Shown here: positions 1-8,652 of the stretch, in pieces
Numbering within the stretch: the first letter of the stretch is position 1
Layout of the letters: each line of letters opens with the position of its first letter
Source of the DNA: Psychrobacter sp. P2G3
GTDB taxonomy: Bacteria; Pseudomonadota; Gammaproteobacteria; Pseudomonadales; Moraxellaceae
Length of the DNA: 64,000 nt
Direction of reading: 5' to 3'
NCBI RefSeq assembly: GCF_001593285.1
Contig: NZ_CP012529.1
Coordinates: forward strand, 2,046,001 to 2,110,000
Notes under the pieces: model-generated
The model's input: only the letters and a program-made list of their open reading frames with translations
What the model was told of the DNA's origin: nothing
Databases searched by the model: none
Program-made: the position numbers and the translations under genes

Positions 1-185
1 CATATTGAAACGACTATCACAAAGCTTTATTTAGTTAATTAATATTATGATATTAGACGCTATACTTATTATACACCTTCCCAGCTAAACCCTAATGAAT
101 CCTTAAGTCGATGATGATAGATTGAAAATTTTGTCAATTTGCGTCATTATGAGGCAGTTTTTTATCCCAATACGGTGCGTTATCA

Positions 186-2666
186 GTGCAAAAATCTAAT
201 CTTAAGCTACCACAATCGTCTAAGTCTGCTATTAGTACTCTACCCTCGCAACAGCGCGGTATTGTATTTAGCAGTATCTTATTAATTATTGTCATCGTTG
301 GCATGGTTTTATTGGCGCTGTATTTAGTCAAGCTTGATCGTACTATTACCCAAAAATTTGAAGGCAAGCGCTGGGATATTCCTGCTAAGGTATATTCACA
401 ACCACTTGAGCTTTATCAAGGTGCTGCCGTTGATAACGACACCATGAAAAAATGGCTAGAGCTGCTTAATTATCGTAGCAATAAAGCCTATGATCGCACC
501 GGTAGCTTCCATAAATCAGGCAATAACTACTTTATCCATACGCGTGGATTTACCTATAGCGCGAATGATGTTGATAAAGAACAAGTTATCAAAATGACCA
601 TTGCGGATAATAAGATTCAGACGATTCAAAGTACTGAACAAAATAAGACTGGTATTATTCGTCTTGAACCTGTGAATATTGGCGGCATTTATCCTGATAG
701 CAATGAAGATCGTATGGTCGTCTCGTTAGATGATGTGCCACAGCCATTGATTGATGCTTTAATCGCTACCGAAGATCGCGGTTTCTATGAACATAAAGGG
801 GTATCCATACGTGGTATCGCTCGCGCCGTACTTAACAATTTCTCTGGCGGCTCTATGCAGGGCGGCTCGACCATCACCCAACAGCTTATCAAGAACTTTT
901 ATCTTAACTCTGATCGTACCCTGAAACGTAAAGCCAATGAAGCATTGATGGCAGTGCTGCTAGAGTTGCATTATAGTAAAGATGAAATCCTGCAAACCTA
1001 TCTGAATGAGATCTATCTGGGTCAAAATGGCAACCGCTCTATCAATGGTTTTGGCTTGGCATCACAATTTTATTTTAATCAACCACTCAATGAGCTACGT
1101 TTAGATCAGCAAGCCATGTTAGTAGGTATGGCAAAGGGGCCAAGCGTTTATAATCCACGCCGTCATCCAAACGACTCAAAGGCACGCCGTGATATAGTGC
1201 TCAATAACATGCTAGAAATGGGTAGTATTAGTCAAGAGGACTACGATAAAGCGTTAGAAAAACCTCTTGGTGTTGTTGATAAGCCTGTTGAAGGCAAAAG
1301 CCAATTTCCAGACTTTTTGGATATCGTCAAGCGTGAACTTAATGAAGTGTACTACTCTGATGACCTCAAAAATGAAGGTCTTACCATCATTAGTACCCTC
1401 GACCCTATTGCTCAATTAGCTGCTGATAAAGCTGTTGATAAGAAGCTGGGTGAGCTACGCCGTAATAGTAGTAAGACTAAGGATCTACAAGGAGCATTAG
1501 TCAGTGCGAACCCTGAAACGGGCGAGCTGGTCGCAGTAGTTGGTAGTGGTAGTGAGTTTACTGGCTTTAACCGTGCCGTTGATGCTAAGCGTCAAGTTGG
1601 TTCGCTGTTAAAACCTGTTATCTATATGACGGCGCTTGAAAGCGGTCGCTATAATTTAGCCAGCTCCGTTGATGACTCACCGATTACAGTCAATCTAGGT
1701 GACGGTACTAAATGGAACCCTAAAAATTATGACAATCGCGACCACGGCTATGTGCCGTTAACCACTGCACTGGCTAAATCGTATAACCAAAGTACGGTAC
1801 GCTTAGGCATGGAATTCGGTATTGATACATTTGCCAAGCAGCTGCGCCGTCTAGGTATTGAAGAAAAAATTCCTGCGTATCCATCCGCATTATTAGGCTC
1901 AGTTAACTTAAGTCCAATGGATATGCTTGGCGTTTACCAAGTCTTTGCGACTGGTGGCTTTCGTACTCCTATTCACAGCATTCGTACTGTTATTGATGAT
2001 CGCGGGCGTATCTTGCAGCGTACTGGTCTTAATACACAGCGTAGTATACCGCCTGAAACCAACTACCTAACTAACTATGCGCTACAACAAGTAGTGAAAG
2101 ATGGAACCGCTAAACGTGTCCAATCACTTGGTAGCGATTTAAATCTAGCGGGCAAGACAGGTACGACTAATGACTACCGTGACGCCTGGTTTGCAGGCTA
2201 TAGCGGCAACTACGTAAGCGTTGTCTGGGTTGGACGTGATGACAATAAACCAATCGGACTTAGCGGCGGCACAGGTGCCCTACCAGTATGGGTCGATTAT
2301 ATGAATCGCCTAAAGTTGACACCCGTATCCATGCCAGAACCTGAAGGCATTGAATGGCTGTGGCTTGAAAACAACTCTGGCAAGCTGTCCAATGAACGTT
2401 GTGCATCGGCACGATATTTACCAGTCATGTCGGCATACTTACCAGAGGAAGCCAGTAGTTGTGCAATTTCTTTGTACCAGCAAGATCAAGCACGTGATCA
2501 GATGCAATGGCAAGATGAGCAAGGCTCGATGAATCAGCAGCGTCAGCGTGAAGGTTTAGATATACCAAATAGTGAGGTAATCAACCCGAATGAGGAAAAT
2601 GGCGATAATGGTGATACTCAAAGACGTACTGACACTTGGTACGATAGAGCGCTTGAGTGGTTCTAA
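186..2666 (+). CDS. mrcB: Penicillin-binding protein 1B (bifunctional peptidoglycan synthase)
   Basis: Class A PBP that polymerises lipid II into glycan strands and cross-links them on the periplasmic side of the inner membrane. A short cytoplasmic tail is followed by one membrane helix (about residues 25-48), a UB2H-like region (about 66-150), a GT51 glycosyltransferase with ATEDRGFYEH (catalytic Glu about 196) and GGSTITQQ, and a transpeptidase with SLLK (Ser about 473), SYN (about 532) and KTGT (about 657). At 826 residues it is of normal length for PBP1b. The start is GTG at 186. An asparagine- and glutamate-rich tail follows the catalytic domain. The TPR lipoprotein gene begins 65 bp downstream and is a likely partner. 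Confidence 0.95.
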   Translation: MQKSNLKLPQSSKSAISTLPSQQRGIVFSSILLIIVIVGMVLLALYLVKLDRTITQKFEGKRWDIPAKVYSQPLELYQGAAVDNDTMKKWLELLNYRSNKAYDRTGSFHKSGNNYFIHTRGFTYSANDVDKEQVIKMTIADNKIQTIQSTEQNKTGIIRLEPVNIGGIYPDSNEDRMVVSLDDVPQPLIDALIATEDRGFYEHKGVSIRGIARAVLNNFSGGSMQGGSTITQQLIKNFYLNSDRTLKRKANEALMAVLLELHYSKDEILQTYLNEIYLGQNGNRSINGFGLASQFYFNQPLNELRLDQQAMLVGMAKGPSVYNPRRHPNDSKARRDIVLNNMLEMGSISQEDYDKALEKPLGVVDKPVEGKSQFPDFLDIVKRELNEVYYSDDLKNEGLTIISTLDPIAQLAADKAVDKKLGELRRNSSKTKDLQGALVSANPETGELVAVVGSGSEFTGFNRAVDAKRQVGSLLKPVIYMTALESGRYNLASSVDDSPITVNLGDGTKWNPKNYDNRDHGYVPLTTALAKSYNQSTVRLGMEFGIDTFAKQLRRLGIEEKIPAYPSALLGSVNLSPMDMLGVYQVFATGGFRTPIHSIRTVIDDRGRILQRTGLNTQRSIPPETNYLTNYALQQVVKDGTAKRVQSLGSDLNLAGKTGTTNDYRDAWFAGYSGNYVSVVWVGRDDNKPIGLSGGTGALPVWVDYMNRLKLTPVSMPEPEGIEWLWLENNSGKLSNERCASARYLPVMSAYLPEEASSCAISLYQQDQARDQMQWQDEQGSMNQQRQREGLDIPNSEVINPNEENGDNGDTQRRTDTWYDRALEWF

Positions 2667-2731
2667 TAAATTGTTTGATTAACTATCAGTTCATACTGTT
2701 ATTTAAAATTACATAGAATAAGGGGTTTGAC

Positions 2732-3574
2732 ATGACGGCATCTATGCAGCAACAATACTTGGCAGTAATGAATGACAGACACAAAGGGTTGGGTAAATTA
2801 TTACTAGTATCAACTGCGCTCATCGGTACTTTGACGTTGAGTGCTTGTCAGACCGCGCCTTCAGCTCCTAACAGTACCGGTGCAGGCGCAACAACGACTA
2901 CGATTAATACTCCTCAAGGGTCTGTAACTAACCGTAATGATGCCAGCAATACAGCTGACTACTCTAGTGAGCCTTATATAGCACCCGCTGAAACTACTAG
3001 AACGCCAGCAAATCCTCCTTACTCTGAGCCCCAAACGAGACCTAGATCTGAGAGTAGTAGTACAACTACCAACAATCCTTTAACCCAGCAAACACCGATA
3101 ATAGAACAACCAGAAATCATATTTAACGAGCCAGTGTACACCCCACCACGTGATGATTATATGATCTCGCAACCGCCCGCTACACCTTCACATAATGAGC
3201 TATTAGAGCAAGCACGTCAGAATTCGCAGCAGCAAAGCCGTAAATCTACTAGCAATCAAAGCAACTTGCCAGCATTTCGTAATCTGATGCAAACAGGCAC
3301 TAATCAGCTTAAATCAGGTAATTTGACCGCTGCTGAAAACAGCTTTACGCGTGCTCAACGTCTAGCACCTAGATCTTCAGCGGTTTATTTTTACCTGTCA
3401 CAAGTTGCTCTGAAGAAGGGACAGCCACGTAAAGCCGAAGCGATGGCACGTCGTGGCCTGACAGTTTCTGAAGATGACAGTCGTCGCCGTGCGTTATGGC
3501 AGCTTATCTTACGATCAGGTCAACAACAGAACAATTCACGCGTTGTAAGAGAGGCACAATTAGCTCTTAAGTAG
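2732..3574 (+). CDS. lpoP: TPR lipoprotein, probable PBP1b activator LpoP
   Basis: The protein has a signal sequence ending in a lipobox (LSAC, lipidated Cys about 39), a long Pro/Ser/Thr/Asn-rich linker (about 40-165), and C-terminal tetratricopeptide-type helices (about 175-280, with NQLKSGNLTAAENSFTRA). It should therefore be an outer- or inner-membrane lipoprotein with a tethered periplasmic TPR domain. In Pseudomonas and Acinetobacter the PBP1b activator LpoP is a TPR lipoprotein encoded beside mrcB, and both architecture and position fit. The function is inferred from these two facts. An AAGGGG ribosome site lies 6-11 bases ahead of ATG 2732. A second ATG at 2768 has no good ribosome site. 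Confidence 0.75.
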   Translation: MTASMQQQYLAVMNDRHKGLGKLLLVSTALIGTLTLSACQTAPSAPNSTGAGATTTTINTPQGSVTNRNDASNTADYSSEPYIAPAETTRTPANPPYSEPQTRPRSESSSTTTNNPLTQQTPIIEQPEIIFNEPVYTPPRDDYMISQPPATPSHNELLEQARQNSQQQSRKSTSNQSNLPAFRNLMQTGTNQLKSGNLTAAENSFTRAQRLAPRSSAVYFYLSQVALKKGQPRKAEAMARRGLTVSEDDSRRRALWQLILRSGQQQNNSRVVREAQLALK

Positions 3575-3718
3575 TCATTATCGCAGTTTATTTTCGATGC
3601 AACAGACAAAGAAAAACTTGCTAACTGCGTATAATAATGAATGTGTTTATTCTATTTTTTACAAACGATAATTATTTATTTTTCTTCAATTTATTCTAAT
3701 TTAATTAAGGTTACTTTT

Positions 3719-4645
3719 ATGGCATGGCAACAACTTCACCTACAATGTGAAAAAGCAAACGTCGATCTTGCAGAAGCGCTGTTATTAGAAGCAGGCGCCC
3801 TATCTATTGCGTTAGACGATGCAGGTGATCAGCCTTTGTTCGAACCATTACCGGGCGAATCACCCTTATGGGATGAAGTAATACTGACTGGTCTCTTTGA
3901 TGCTACTACCGAAATTGGGAGTCGACAAGCTGTTGAGCAACTAAGTCATGAGATTGCAGTACAAGTACAGGCCAGTCGCATTTGGCTGAGCGCTGTTGAT
4001 GATAAAGACTGGGAGCGCGAATGGATGACTCACTATCATCCAATCGAATGCGCTAACGGCTTATGGATCGTTCCAAACTGGTTAACGCCACCTGATGCAG
4101 ATGCCATTAACATTATTATGGACCCGGGACTTGCCTTTGGAACAGGTTACCATGCCACTACACGCCTATGTTTAGATTGGCTGACTGAACAAGACCTACA
4201 AGATAAAGTCGTCATCGATTATGGTTGTGGCTCAGGCATCTTAGGTGTTGGCGCATTGCTATTAGGTGCCAAACATGTCTATGCGGTCGATATCGATCCG
4301 CAGGCGGTGCTGGCTACTAACCAAAATGCTGCACGCAATAATGTCGATGAACACTTGCAAACATTTTTGCCAGAAGATTTCGTGGCCTACTGCGCACAAC
4401 ATGATGTCGTTCCAATGGATGTTATTGTAGCCAACATTCTAGCCAAGCCCCTCATCGGCTTAGCTCCTTACTTTGCAACTTTAATTGCCTCACAAGGACG
4501 CATAGTTCTAGCAGGATTAATTGAGTCACAGACTGAGCAAGTTTCAGAAGCTTACAAGCCTTATTTTGCCCTTGATTCTAAACATGCTTTCACTGCTCAA
4601 GAAGATCAGCATTGGCAACGTTTATCAGGAACGTTTACACAGTAG
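3719..4645 (+). CDS. prmA: Ribosomal protein L11 methyltransferase
   Basis: SAM-dependent methyltransferase that trimethylates ribosomal protein L11. The N-terminal domain (MAWQQLHLQCEKAN) binds L11. The Rossmann methyltransferase domain carries DYGCGSGILGVGA for SAM binding, then VDIDPQA, and the substrate loop MDVIVANILAKPL typical of PrmA. The start is ATG 3719, preceded by TTAAGG, giving 308 residues. The frame is open further upstream to 3641, but that stretch is AT-rich and hydrophobic and does not resemble PrmA. The order prmA, DUF3426 gene, fis, purH is usual in Moraxellaceae. Confidence 0.95.
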   Translation: MAWQQLHLQCEKANVDLAEALLLEAGALSIALDDAGDQPLFEPLPGESPLWDEVILTGLFDATTEIGSRQAVEQLSHEIAVQVQASRIWLSAVDDKDWEREWMTHYHPIECANGLWIVPNWLTPPDADAINIIMDPGLAFGTGYHATTRLCLDWLTEQDLQDKVVIDYGCGSGILGVGALLLGAKHVYAVDIDPQAVLATNQNAARNNVDEHLQTFLPEDFVAYCAQHDVVPMDVIVANILAKPLIGLAPYFATLIASQGRIVLAGLIESQTEQVSEAYKPYFALDSKHAFTAQEDQHWQRLSGTFTQ

Positions 4646-4846
4646 CAATACCTAATAGTTTTGTTTACACACTAGCAACACTTTATTACATCTGTTACGA
4701 TAGGCAGTCAGTTGAATTTTGCAAACTTAACGCTGCTCCCCTATTATCTATCGCTATAAAGATGCCTAATAATATCTAAAAAATAAGACAGGTTTTGGTG
4801 AGTGGATGCGCGATAGTTACTATCGTATTTCTTTGGACTCAATTAC

Positions 4847-6043
4847 ATGACCACGCTCATCAAAACCCAATGTCCTTCTTGCCAAGCCTACTTTAGTTTA
4901 CCGCAAGCTCAATTAAATGAGTTAAATGCGAAAGCGCGCTGTGGACGCTGTCAACAAGTATTTTTAGTAAATGAAAATCTTGTGGTCTCTGGTGATGATC
5001 GTTCAAATACCGATAGCAATTTCACCTCTTTTGAAAAAAGCAAAAATAATAATTCTCAGCAGGATAATAATTTTTTATCCTCTGATACTCTTATCTATGA
5101 TGATATGCCCGTTGACGATATTGAAGAGTCAAACTCAGAATATAACTCGCTAGATGAAATGAGTGCATGGTTTTCTGAGCTGGATACTACAAATCTAGAT
5201 TCTGAACCAACAGACTCTAAACCAGCCACTACTGTGGATAATCAGTCTAATATCGAGCCTAACGATCAAGATACTTTATTTGAAGAATCAGATTATGTTG
5301 TCAACACTAGGCCTCAATATAATATCGGTTCAGTCGCCGCTAATGATATCAATGCTTCTATCGACAATATTAATATGTCCAATGACAACGATAATGCATG
5401 GCTTGAAAAACTCCTTGAAGAACAAAACAATGATACAAACACGATAGAGTCTGACACTGATTTATCGCAGCTATTAGCTAGCATGGGCGTACCACTTAGA
5501 GATCAAACTCAAATTAGCCCTAAGCAAATAAGCAAGGGTCAGTCACGTATCTACCCATCACAAACTCTTGCACAGACTTCTGCCGCTTCGATCCTTTGGG
5601 TAGCCGGCTGCTTAGTCTTGATAATGCTATTGTTTGCACAATATGTTATTTTTAATCTAGATAACATAGTCAAAAACCCAGCGCATGCAGCACGCTTACA
5701 AGCAGTTTGCGCAGTCGCAGCTTGCAGCCTACCTAGTGCTGACATGGCAGCTTTTGATATTACTGATTTGGTTTATAAACCTAGTGATATTATGGATGCT
5801 GATGTATTTACTGATATAACAGCCACTTTGGCAAACCAAAGCACAAAGTCCCAGCTCCTACCTAGTCTCAAAGTTAGCATTTATGACAATAACGCTCTAA
5901 CTGGAGAGTTCATTGCGCTGCCAAAGGACTATCTAGCAAGTAAGCAAAATCTACTATTCGCTGAACAAAACAAATCATTTATGTTTACAGTACCAGTTAC
6001 CATCAATCATATTAGTAAAGTTACTATCAACCCTATTTATTAA
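4847..6043 (+). CDS. Zinc-ribbon / DUF3426 membrane protein
   Basis: The function of this family is unknown. The N-terminus is an MJ0042-type zinc ribbon with CPSC and CGRC pairs (about residues 9-35). It is followed by about 200 residues of acidic, Asn/Asp/Ser-rich low complexity. One membrane helix (about 245-268, ILWVAGCLVLIMLLFAQYVIF) leads into a C-terminal DUF3426 domain with two cysteines (AVCAVAACSLP), which is probably periplasmic. The cytoplasmic zinc ribbon with an outer domain suggests a membrane-associated regulatory or envelope role. Gene order with prmA and fis is conserved in relatives. The ribosome site is weak (TTGGA). Confidence 0.8.
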   Translation: MTTLIKTQCPSCQAYFSLPQAQLNELNAKARCGRCQQVFLVNENLVVSGDDRSNTDSNFTSFEKSKNNNSQQDNNFLSSDTLIYDDMPVDDIEESNSEYNSLDEMSAWFSELDTTNLDSEPTDSKPATTVDNQSNIEPNDQDTLFEESDYVVNTRPQYNIGSVAANDINASIDNINMSNDNDNAWLEKLLEEQNNDTNTIESDTDLSQLLASMGVPLRDQTQISPKQISKGQSRIYPSQTLAQTSAASILWVAGCLVLIMLLFAQYVIFNLDNIVKNPAHAARLQAVCAVAACSLPSADMAAFDITDLVYKPSDIMDADVFTDITATLANQSTKSQLLPSLKVSIYDNNALTGEFIALPKDYLASKQNLLFAEQNKSFMFTVPVTINHISKVTINPIY

Positions 6044-6152
6044 AAAGCTTCATATCTCCAACCTAATACTTATATTAATATTCAGTTGAGCGACTAGTTA
6101 TCTTTTTGTCTATGACCTTTGTCGTATCACACTTTTTTAAGGACATCACCTT

Positions 6153-6545
6153 ATGGCACACTCCGCTCAATCCTTTGCCAACCGTTTTGCCCAGCATCCT
6201 GATTGCCATAACAACTATGATGATCAGGACAGTACTAATCAACCAACCACTGATACACAGAATCGTTTGGATAGCGCAGACAATCATATGCACAGTGATA
6301 CGACACTTACTCCAGCGAATGCGCCTTTACGTGTGCATGTTGAACGCGTAGTACGTGAGTATTTTGCGGCCTTGGATGATGAAATGCCAACCGACTTTTA
6401 CGAGCTCATCTTAAAAGAAGTAGAACTCCCCCTACTAACTGTAGTACTTGAGCAAACTCGTGGAAATCAAACCAAATGCGCTCAAATTTTGGGCCTTAAT
6501 CGTGGCACACTACGCAAAAAACTTAAAATCTACGATTTAATGTAG
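6153..6545 (+). CDS. fis: Fis-family nucleoid protein
   Basis: DNA-bending nucleoid protein and transcription factor. The C-terminal half matches Fis, including VREYFAALD, the dimerisation helices, and the helix-turn-helix at the end (TRGNQTKCAQILGLNRGTLRKKLKIYDL). At 130 residues it is about 30 longer than E. coli Fis. The extra N-terminus (about residues 1-45) is Asn/Asp/Gln-rich and probably disordered. An AAGGA site stands 8 bases ahead of ATG 6153. The gene lies between the DUF3426 gene and purH. Confidence 0.9.
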   Translation: MAHSAQSFANRFAQHPDCHNNYDDQDSTNQPTTDTQNRLDSADNHMHSDTTLTPANAPLRVHVERVVREYFAALDDEMPTDFYELILKEVELPLLTVVLEQTRGNQTKCAQILGLNRGTLRKKLKIYDLM

Positions 6546-6720
6546 TTGATTGTATAGAAATTAGTATTTATGCTCTAAAATGATATTGAGTTTTGTGTAA
6601 ATTGGTCAGATGTTTTATCATAGGCATCGTGATTTTTGAAGCTCTATCCATTCAATGCTAGTCATGCCTAAGTAATGCATAGCTAGCTGCGAACATTAAG
6701 CTCTAAACACTGAAACTTAA

Positions 6721-6764
6721 TTATTAAGCTTACAACAGTTATTAAGCTTACAACATTAAGCTTT
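6721..6764. repeat. Short tandem repeat upstream of purH
   Basis: Two copies of a 16-base unit (TTATTAAGCTTACAAC) lie at 6721-6736 and 6739-6754. A third partial unit (ATTAAGCTTT) is at 6755-6764, and a related ATTAAGCTC sits at 6694-6702. The period is 18 bp. Each full unit contains the palindrome AAGCTT. This may be an operator array or a simple duplication. Confidence 0.6.
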
Positions 6765-6830
6765 ATCATTATTGTGCATGGCAACTCATAGATTAGACGT
6801 AACTCTATCTGTGACTGCCACTACTATCTT

Positions 6831-6857
6831 GCCGGACGTTTGTGTCGGGCTTTTTTT
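6831..6857 (+). terminator. Hairpin plus T-run just before purH (terminator or attenuator)
   Basis: GCCGGAC (6831-6837) pairs with GTCGGGC (6844-6850) with one G-G mismatch and a 6-base loop. Seven T residues follow, ending 14 bases before the purH ATG at 6872. It may simply terminate fis. Because the purH ribosome site falls immediately after it, any upstream purH transcript must pass through it, which would suit attenuation. Confidence 0.6.
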
Positions 6858-6871
6858 ATGGAATCGTTTTT

Positions 6872-8452
6872 ATGGCTACCAAACCGCTTGCTCTACTCTC
6901 AGTCTCTGATAAGTCCAATATCGTAGAATTTGCTCAGGGGCTTATTCAGTCAGGATTTGACTTACTATCCACTGGCGGTACTTATCGTTTGCTCAAAGAG
7001 CATAATGTGGCCGTGACTGAAGTATCAGATTATACTGGTTTCCCTGAAATGATGGATGGCCGTGTCAAAACGCTACACCCAAAGATTCATGGTGGTATTT
7101 TAGGTCGCCGTGGTACAGATGATGCGATTATGAGTTCGCATAGTATTGATCGTATCGATTTGGTCGTGGTTAACCTTTATCCATTTGCTGAAACAATTGC
7201 TCGTGCTGATGTCACTATGAACGATGCTATTGAAAACATCGATATTGGTGGTCCGACTATGGTACGTTCTGCTGCTAAGAACCATGCCCACGTAGGTATT
7301 GTTACTGATCCAGCCGATTATGAACGAGTACTTGTAGCCTTAGGTAATGGCACAGAACTGACAACGGCCTTACGCTATGACTTAGCGGTTAAAGCGTTTG
7401 AACATACGGCACAATACGATGGGATGATTGCTAACTTTTTGGGTAGTCGTGTCAATGAAACTCAACAGCCAGAGAATTTTTCAAGAACGTTTAATGTGCA
7501 GCTTGAAAAAGCACAAGACCTACGCTATGGCGAAAACCCACATCAAAATGCTGCTTTTTATATAGAAAGCCAACCTTCAAAAAGTAAGCAAGCTTCTATA
7601 GCAACGGCCGAGCAATTACAAGGCAAAGCATTATCTTATAATAATATCGCCGATACTGATGCTGCCCTTGAATGCGTCAAAGCATTTAGTGCACCTGCTT
7701 GCGTAATCGTCAAGCACGCTAACCCTTGCGGTGTCGCCATTGATAACGACCAAGTAGCGGCTTATCAAACTGCTTTTAGCACGGATCCTGAATCTTCTTT
7801 CGGTGGCATTATTGCCTTTAACCGCCCATTAACACTTGCCGCAGCAAAAGCCATTATTGACAATCAATTCGTAGAAGTTATTATTGCGCCAAGTATTGAA
7901 GCAGGTGTACTTGAAGCGACTGCGACTAAGAAAAACGTACGCGTCTTAGTTTGCGGTGAACTACCAGCACCAGATCAGCGCGACATCCAACTTGACTATA
8001 AGCGCGTCAACGGTGGCCTGTTGGTACAAGAACAGGATCTCGGTTTGATCACTGCTAATGATTTGAAAATCGTCACTGACGTACAACCAACTGAAGCACA
8101 AATTGCTGATCTGTTATTTAGTTGGAACGTAGCAAAATACGTCAAATCCAACGCTATCGTTTATGCTAAAGGTCAGCGCACTATTGGTGTTGGCGCAGGT
8201 CAAATGAGCCGGGTAAACTCAGCACGTATCGCTGCTATCAAAGCTGAGCATGCTGGATTAGCAACTGAAGGTGCTGTCATGGCCTCAGATGCCTTCTTCC
8301 CGTTCCGTGATGGCATAGATAACGCTGCTGCAGTAGGGATTTCTGCTATCATCCAGCCAGGTGGCTCTATGCGTGATGATGAAACCATTGCTGCAGCAAA
8401 TGAGCATGGTATTGCTATGGTATTTACGGGTATGCGCCATTTCCGTCATTAA
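6872..8452 (+). CDS. purH: Bifunctional AICAR transformylase / IMP cyclohydrolase
   Basis: Catalyses the last two steps of de novo IMP synthesis in the cytoplasm. The N-terminal MGS-like IMP cyclohydrolase domain (about 1-145) has [11 protein letters not shown] and [13 protein letters not shown]. The AICAR formyltransferase domain that follows contains [18 protein letters not shown] and the C-terminal [10 protein letters not shown] and IQPGGS motifs. ATG 6872 gives 527 residues and begins like other PurH proteins. A GTG at 6842 lies inside the upstream hairpin and is rejected. The gene is followed by a bidirectional terminator shared with ppiD. Confidence 0.96.
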   Translation: MATKPLALLSVSDKSNIVEFAQGLIQSGFDLLSTGGTYRLLKEHNVAVTEVSDYTGFPEMMDGRVKTLHPKIHGGILGRRGTDDAIMSSHSIDRIDLVVVNLYPFAETIARADVTMNDAIENIDIGGPTMVRSAAKNHAHVGIVTDPADYERVLVALGNGTELTTALRYDLAVKAFEHTAQYDGMIANFLGSRVNETQQPENFSRTFNVQLEKAQDLRYGENPHQNAAFYIESQPSKSKQASIATAEQLQGKALSYNNIADTDAALECVKAFSAPACVIVKHANPCGVAIDNDQVAAYQTAFSTDPESSFGGIIAFNRPLTLAAAKAIIDNQFVEVIIAPSIEAGVLEATATKKNVRVLVCGELPAPDQRDIQLDYKRVNGGLLVQEQDLGLITANDLKIVTDVQPTEAQIADLLFSWNVAKYVKSNAIVYAKGQRTIGVGAGQMSRVNSARIAAIKAEHAGLATEGAVMASDAFFPFRDGIDNAAAVGISAIIQPGGSMRDDETIAAANEHGIAMVFTGMRHFRH

Positions 8453-8552
8453 AACTTTCATGTACAAAATGCTAAAGCAGTATTAATAGCAGCACTTCAT
8501 ATAAGTACTGCTATTAATTTATATATATAAAAATATCAAAAATATAGCTCAT

Positions 8553-8587
8553 TAAAAAAGCCACTGTATTGCTACAGTGGCTTTTTT
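8553..8587. terminator. Bidirectional terminator between purH and ppiD
   Basis: AAAAAAGCCACTGTA and TACAGTGGCTTTTTT form a perfect 15-bp stem around a short loop (TTGC). A- and T-runs on the two sides let it serve both convergent genes. Confidence 0.92.
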
Positions 8588-8652
8588 ATTCAAGAATTTT
8601 TATGCATTTTTTTGATTACTTATTAATAGCTCAACAGAAAGCAATGGCGCTA

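Larger units (their letters stand above)
6546..6871. other. fis-purH intergenic leader
   Basis: This 326-bp stretch has no convincing gene. It holds a set of ATTAAGCT repeats (6694-6764) and a terminator-like hairpin (6831-6857) that ends 14 bases before the purH start codon. It probably contains the purH promoter, but I cannot point to one clear -35/-10 pair. Confidence 0.6.

Noticed and set aside
1..185. Stretch upstream of mrcB at the left edge
   Set aside because: AT-rich with no gene and no clear promoter hexamers; a minus-strand frame at 134-367 overlaps mrcB and is a shadow.
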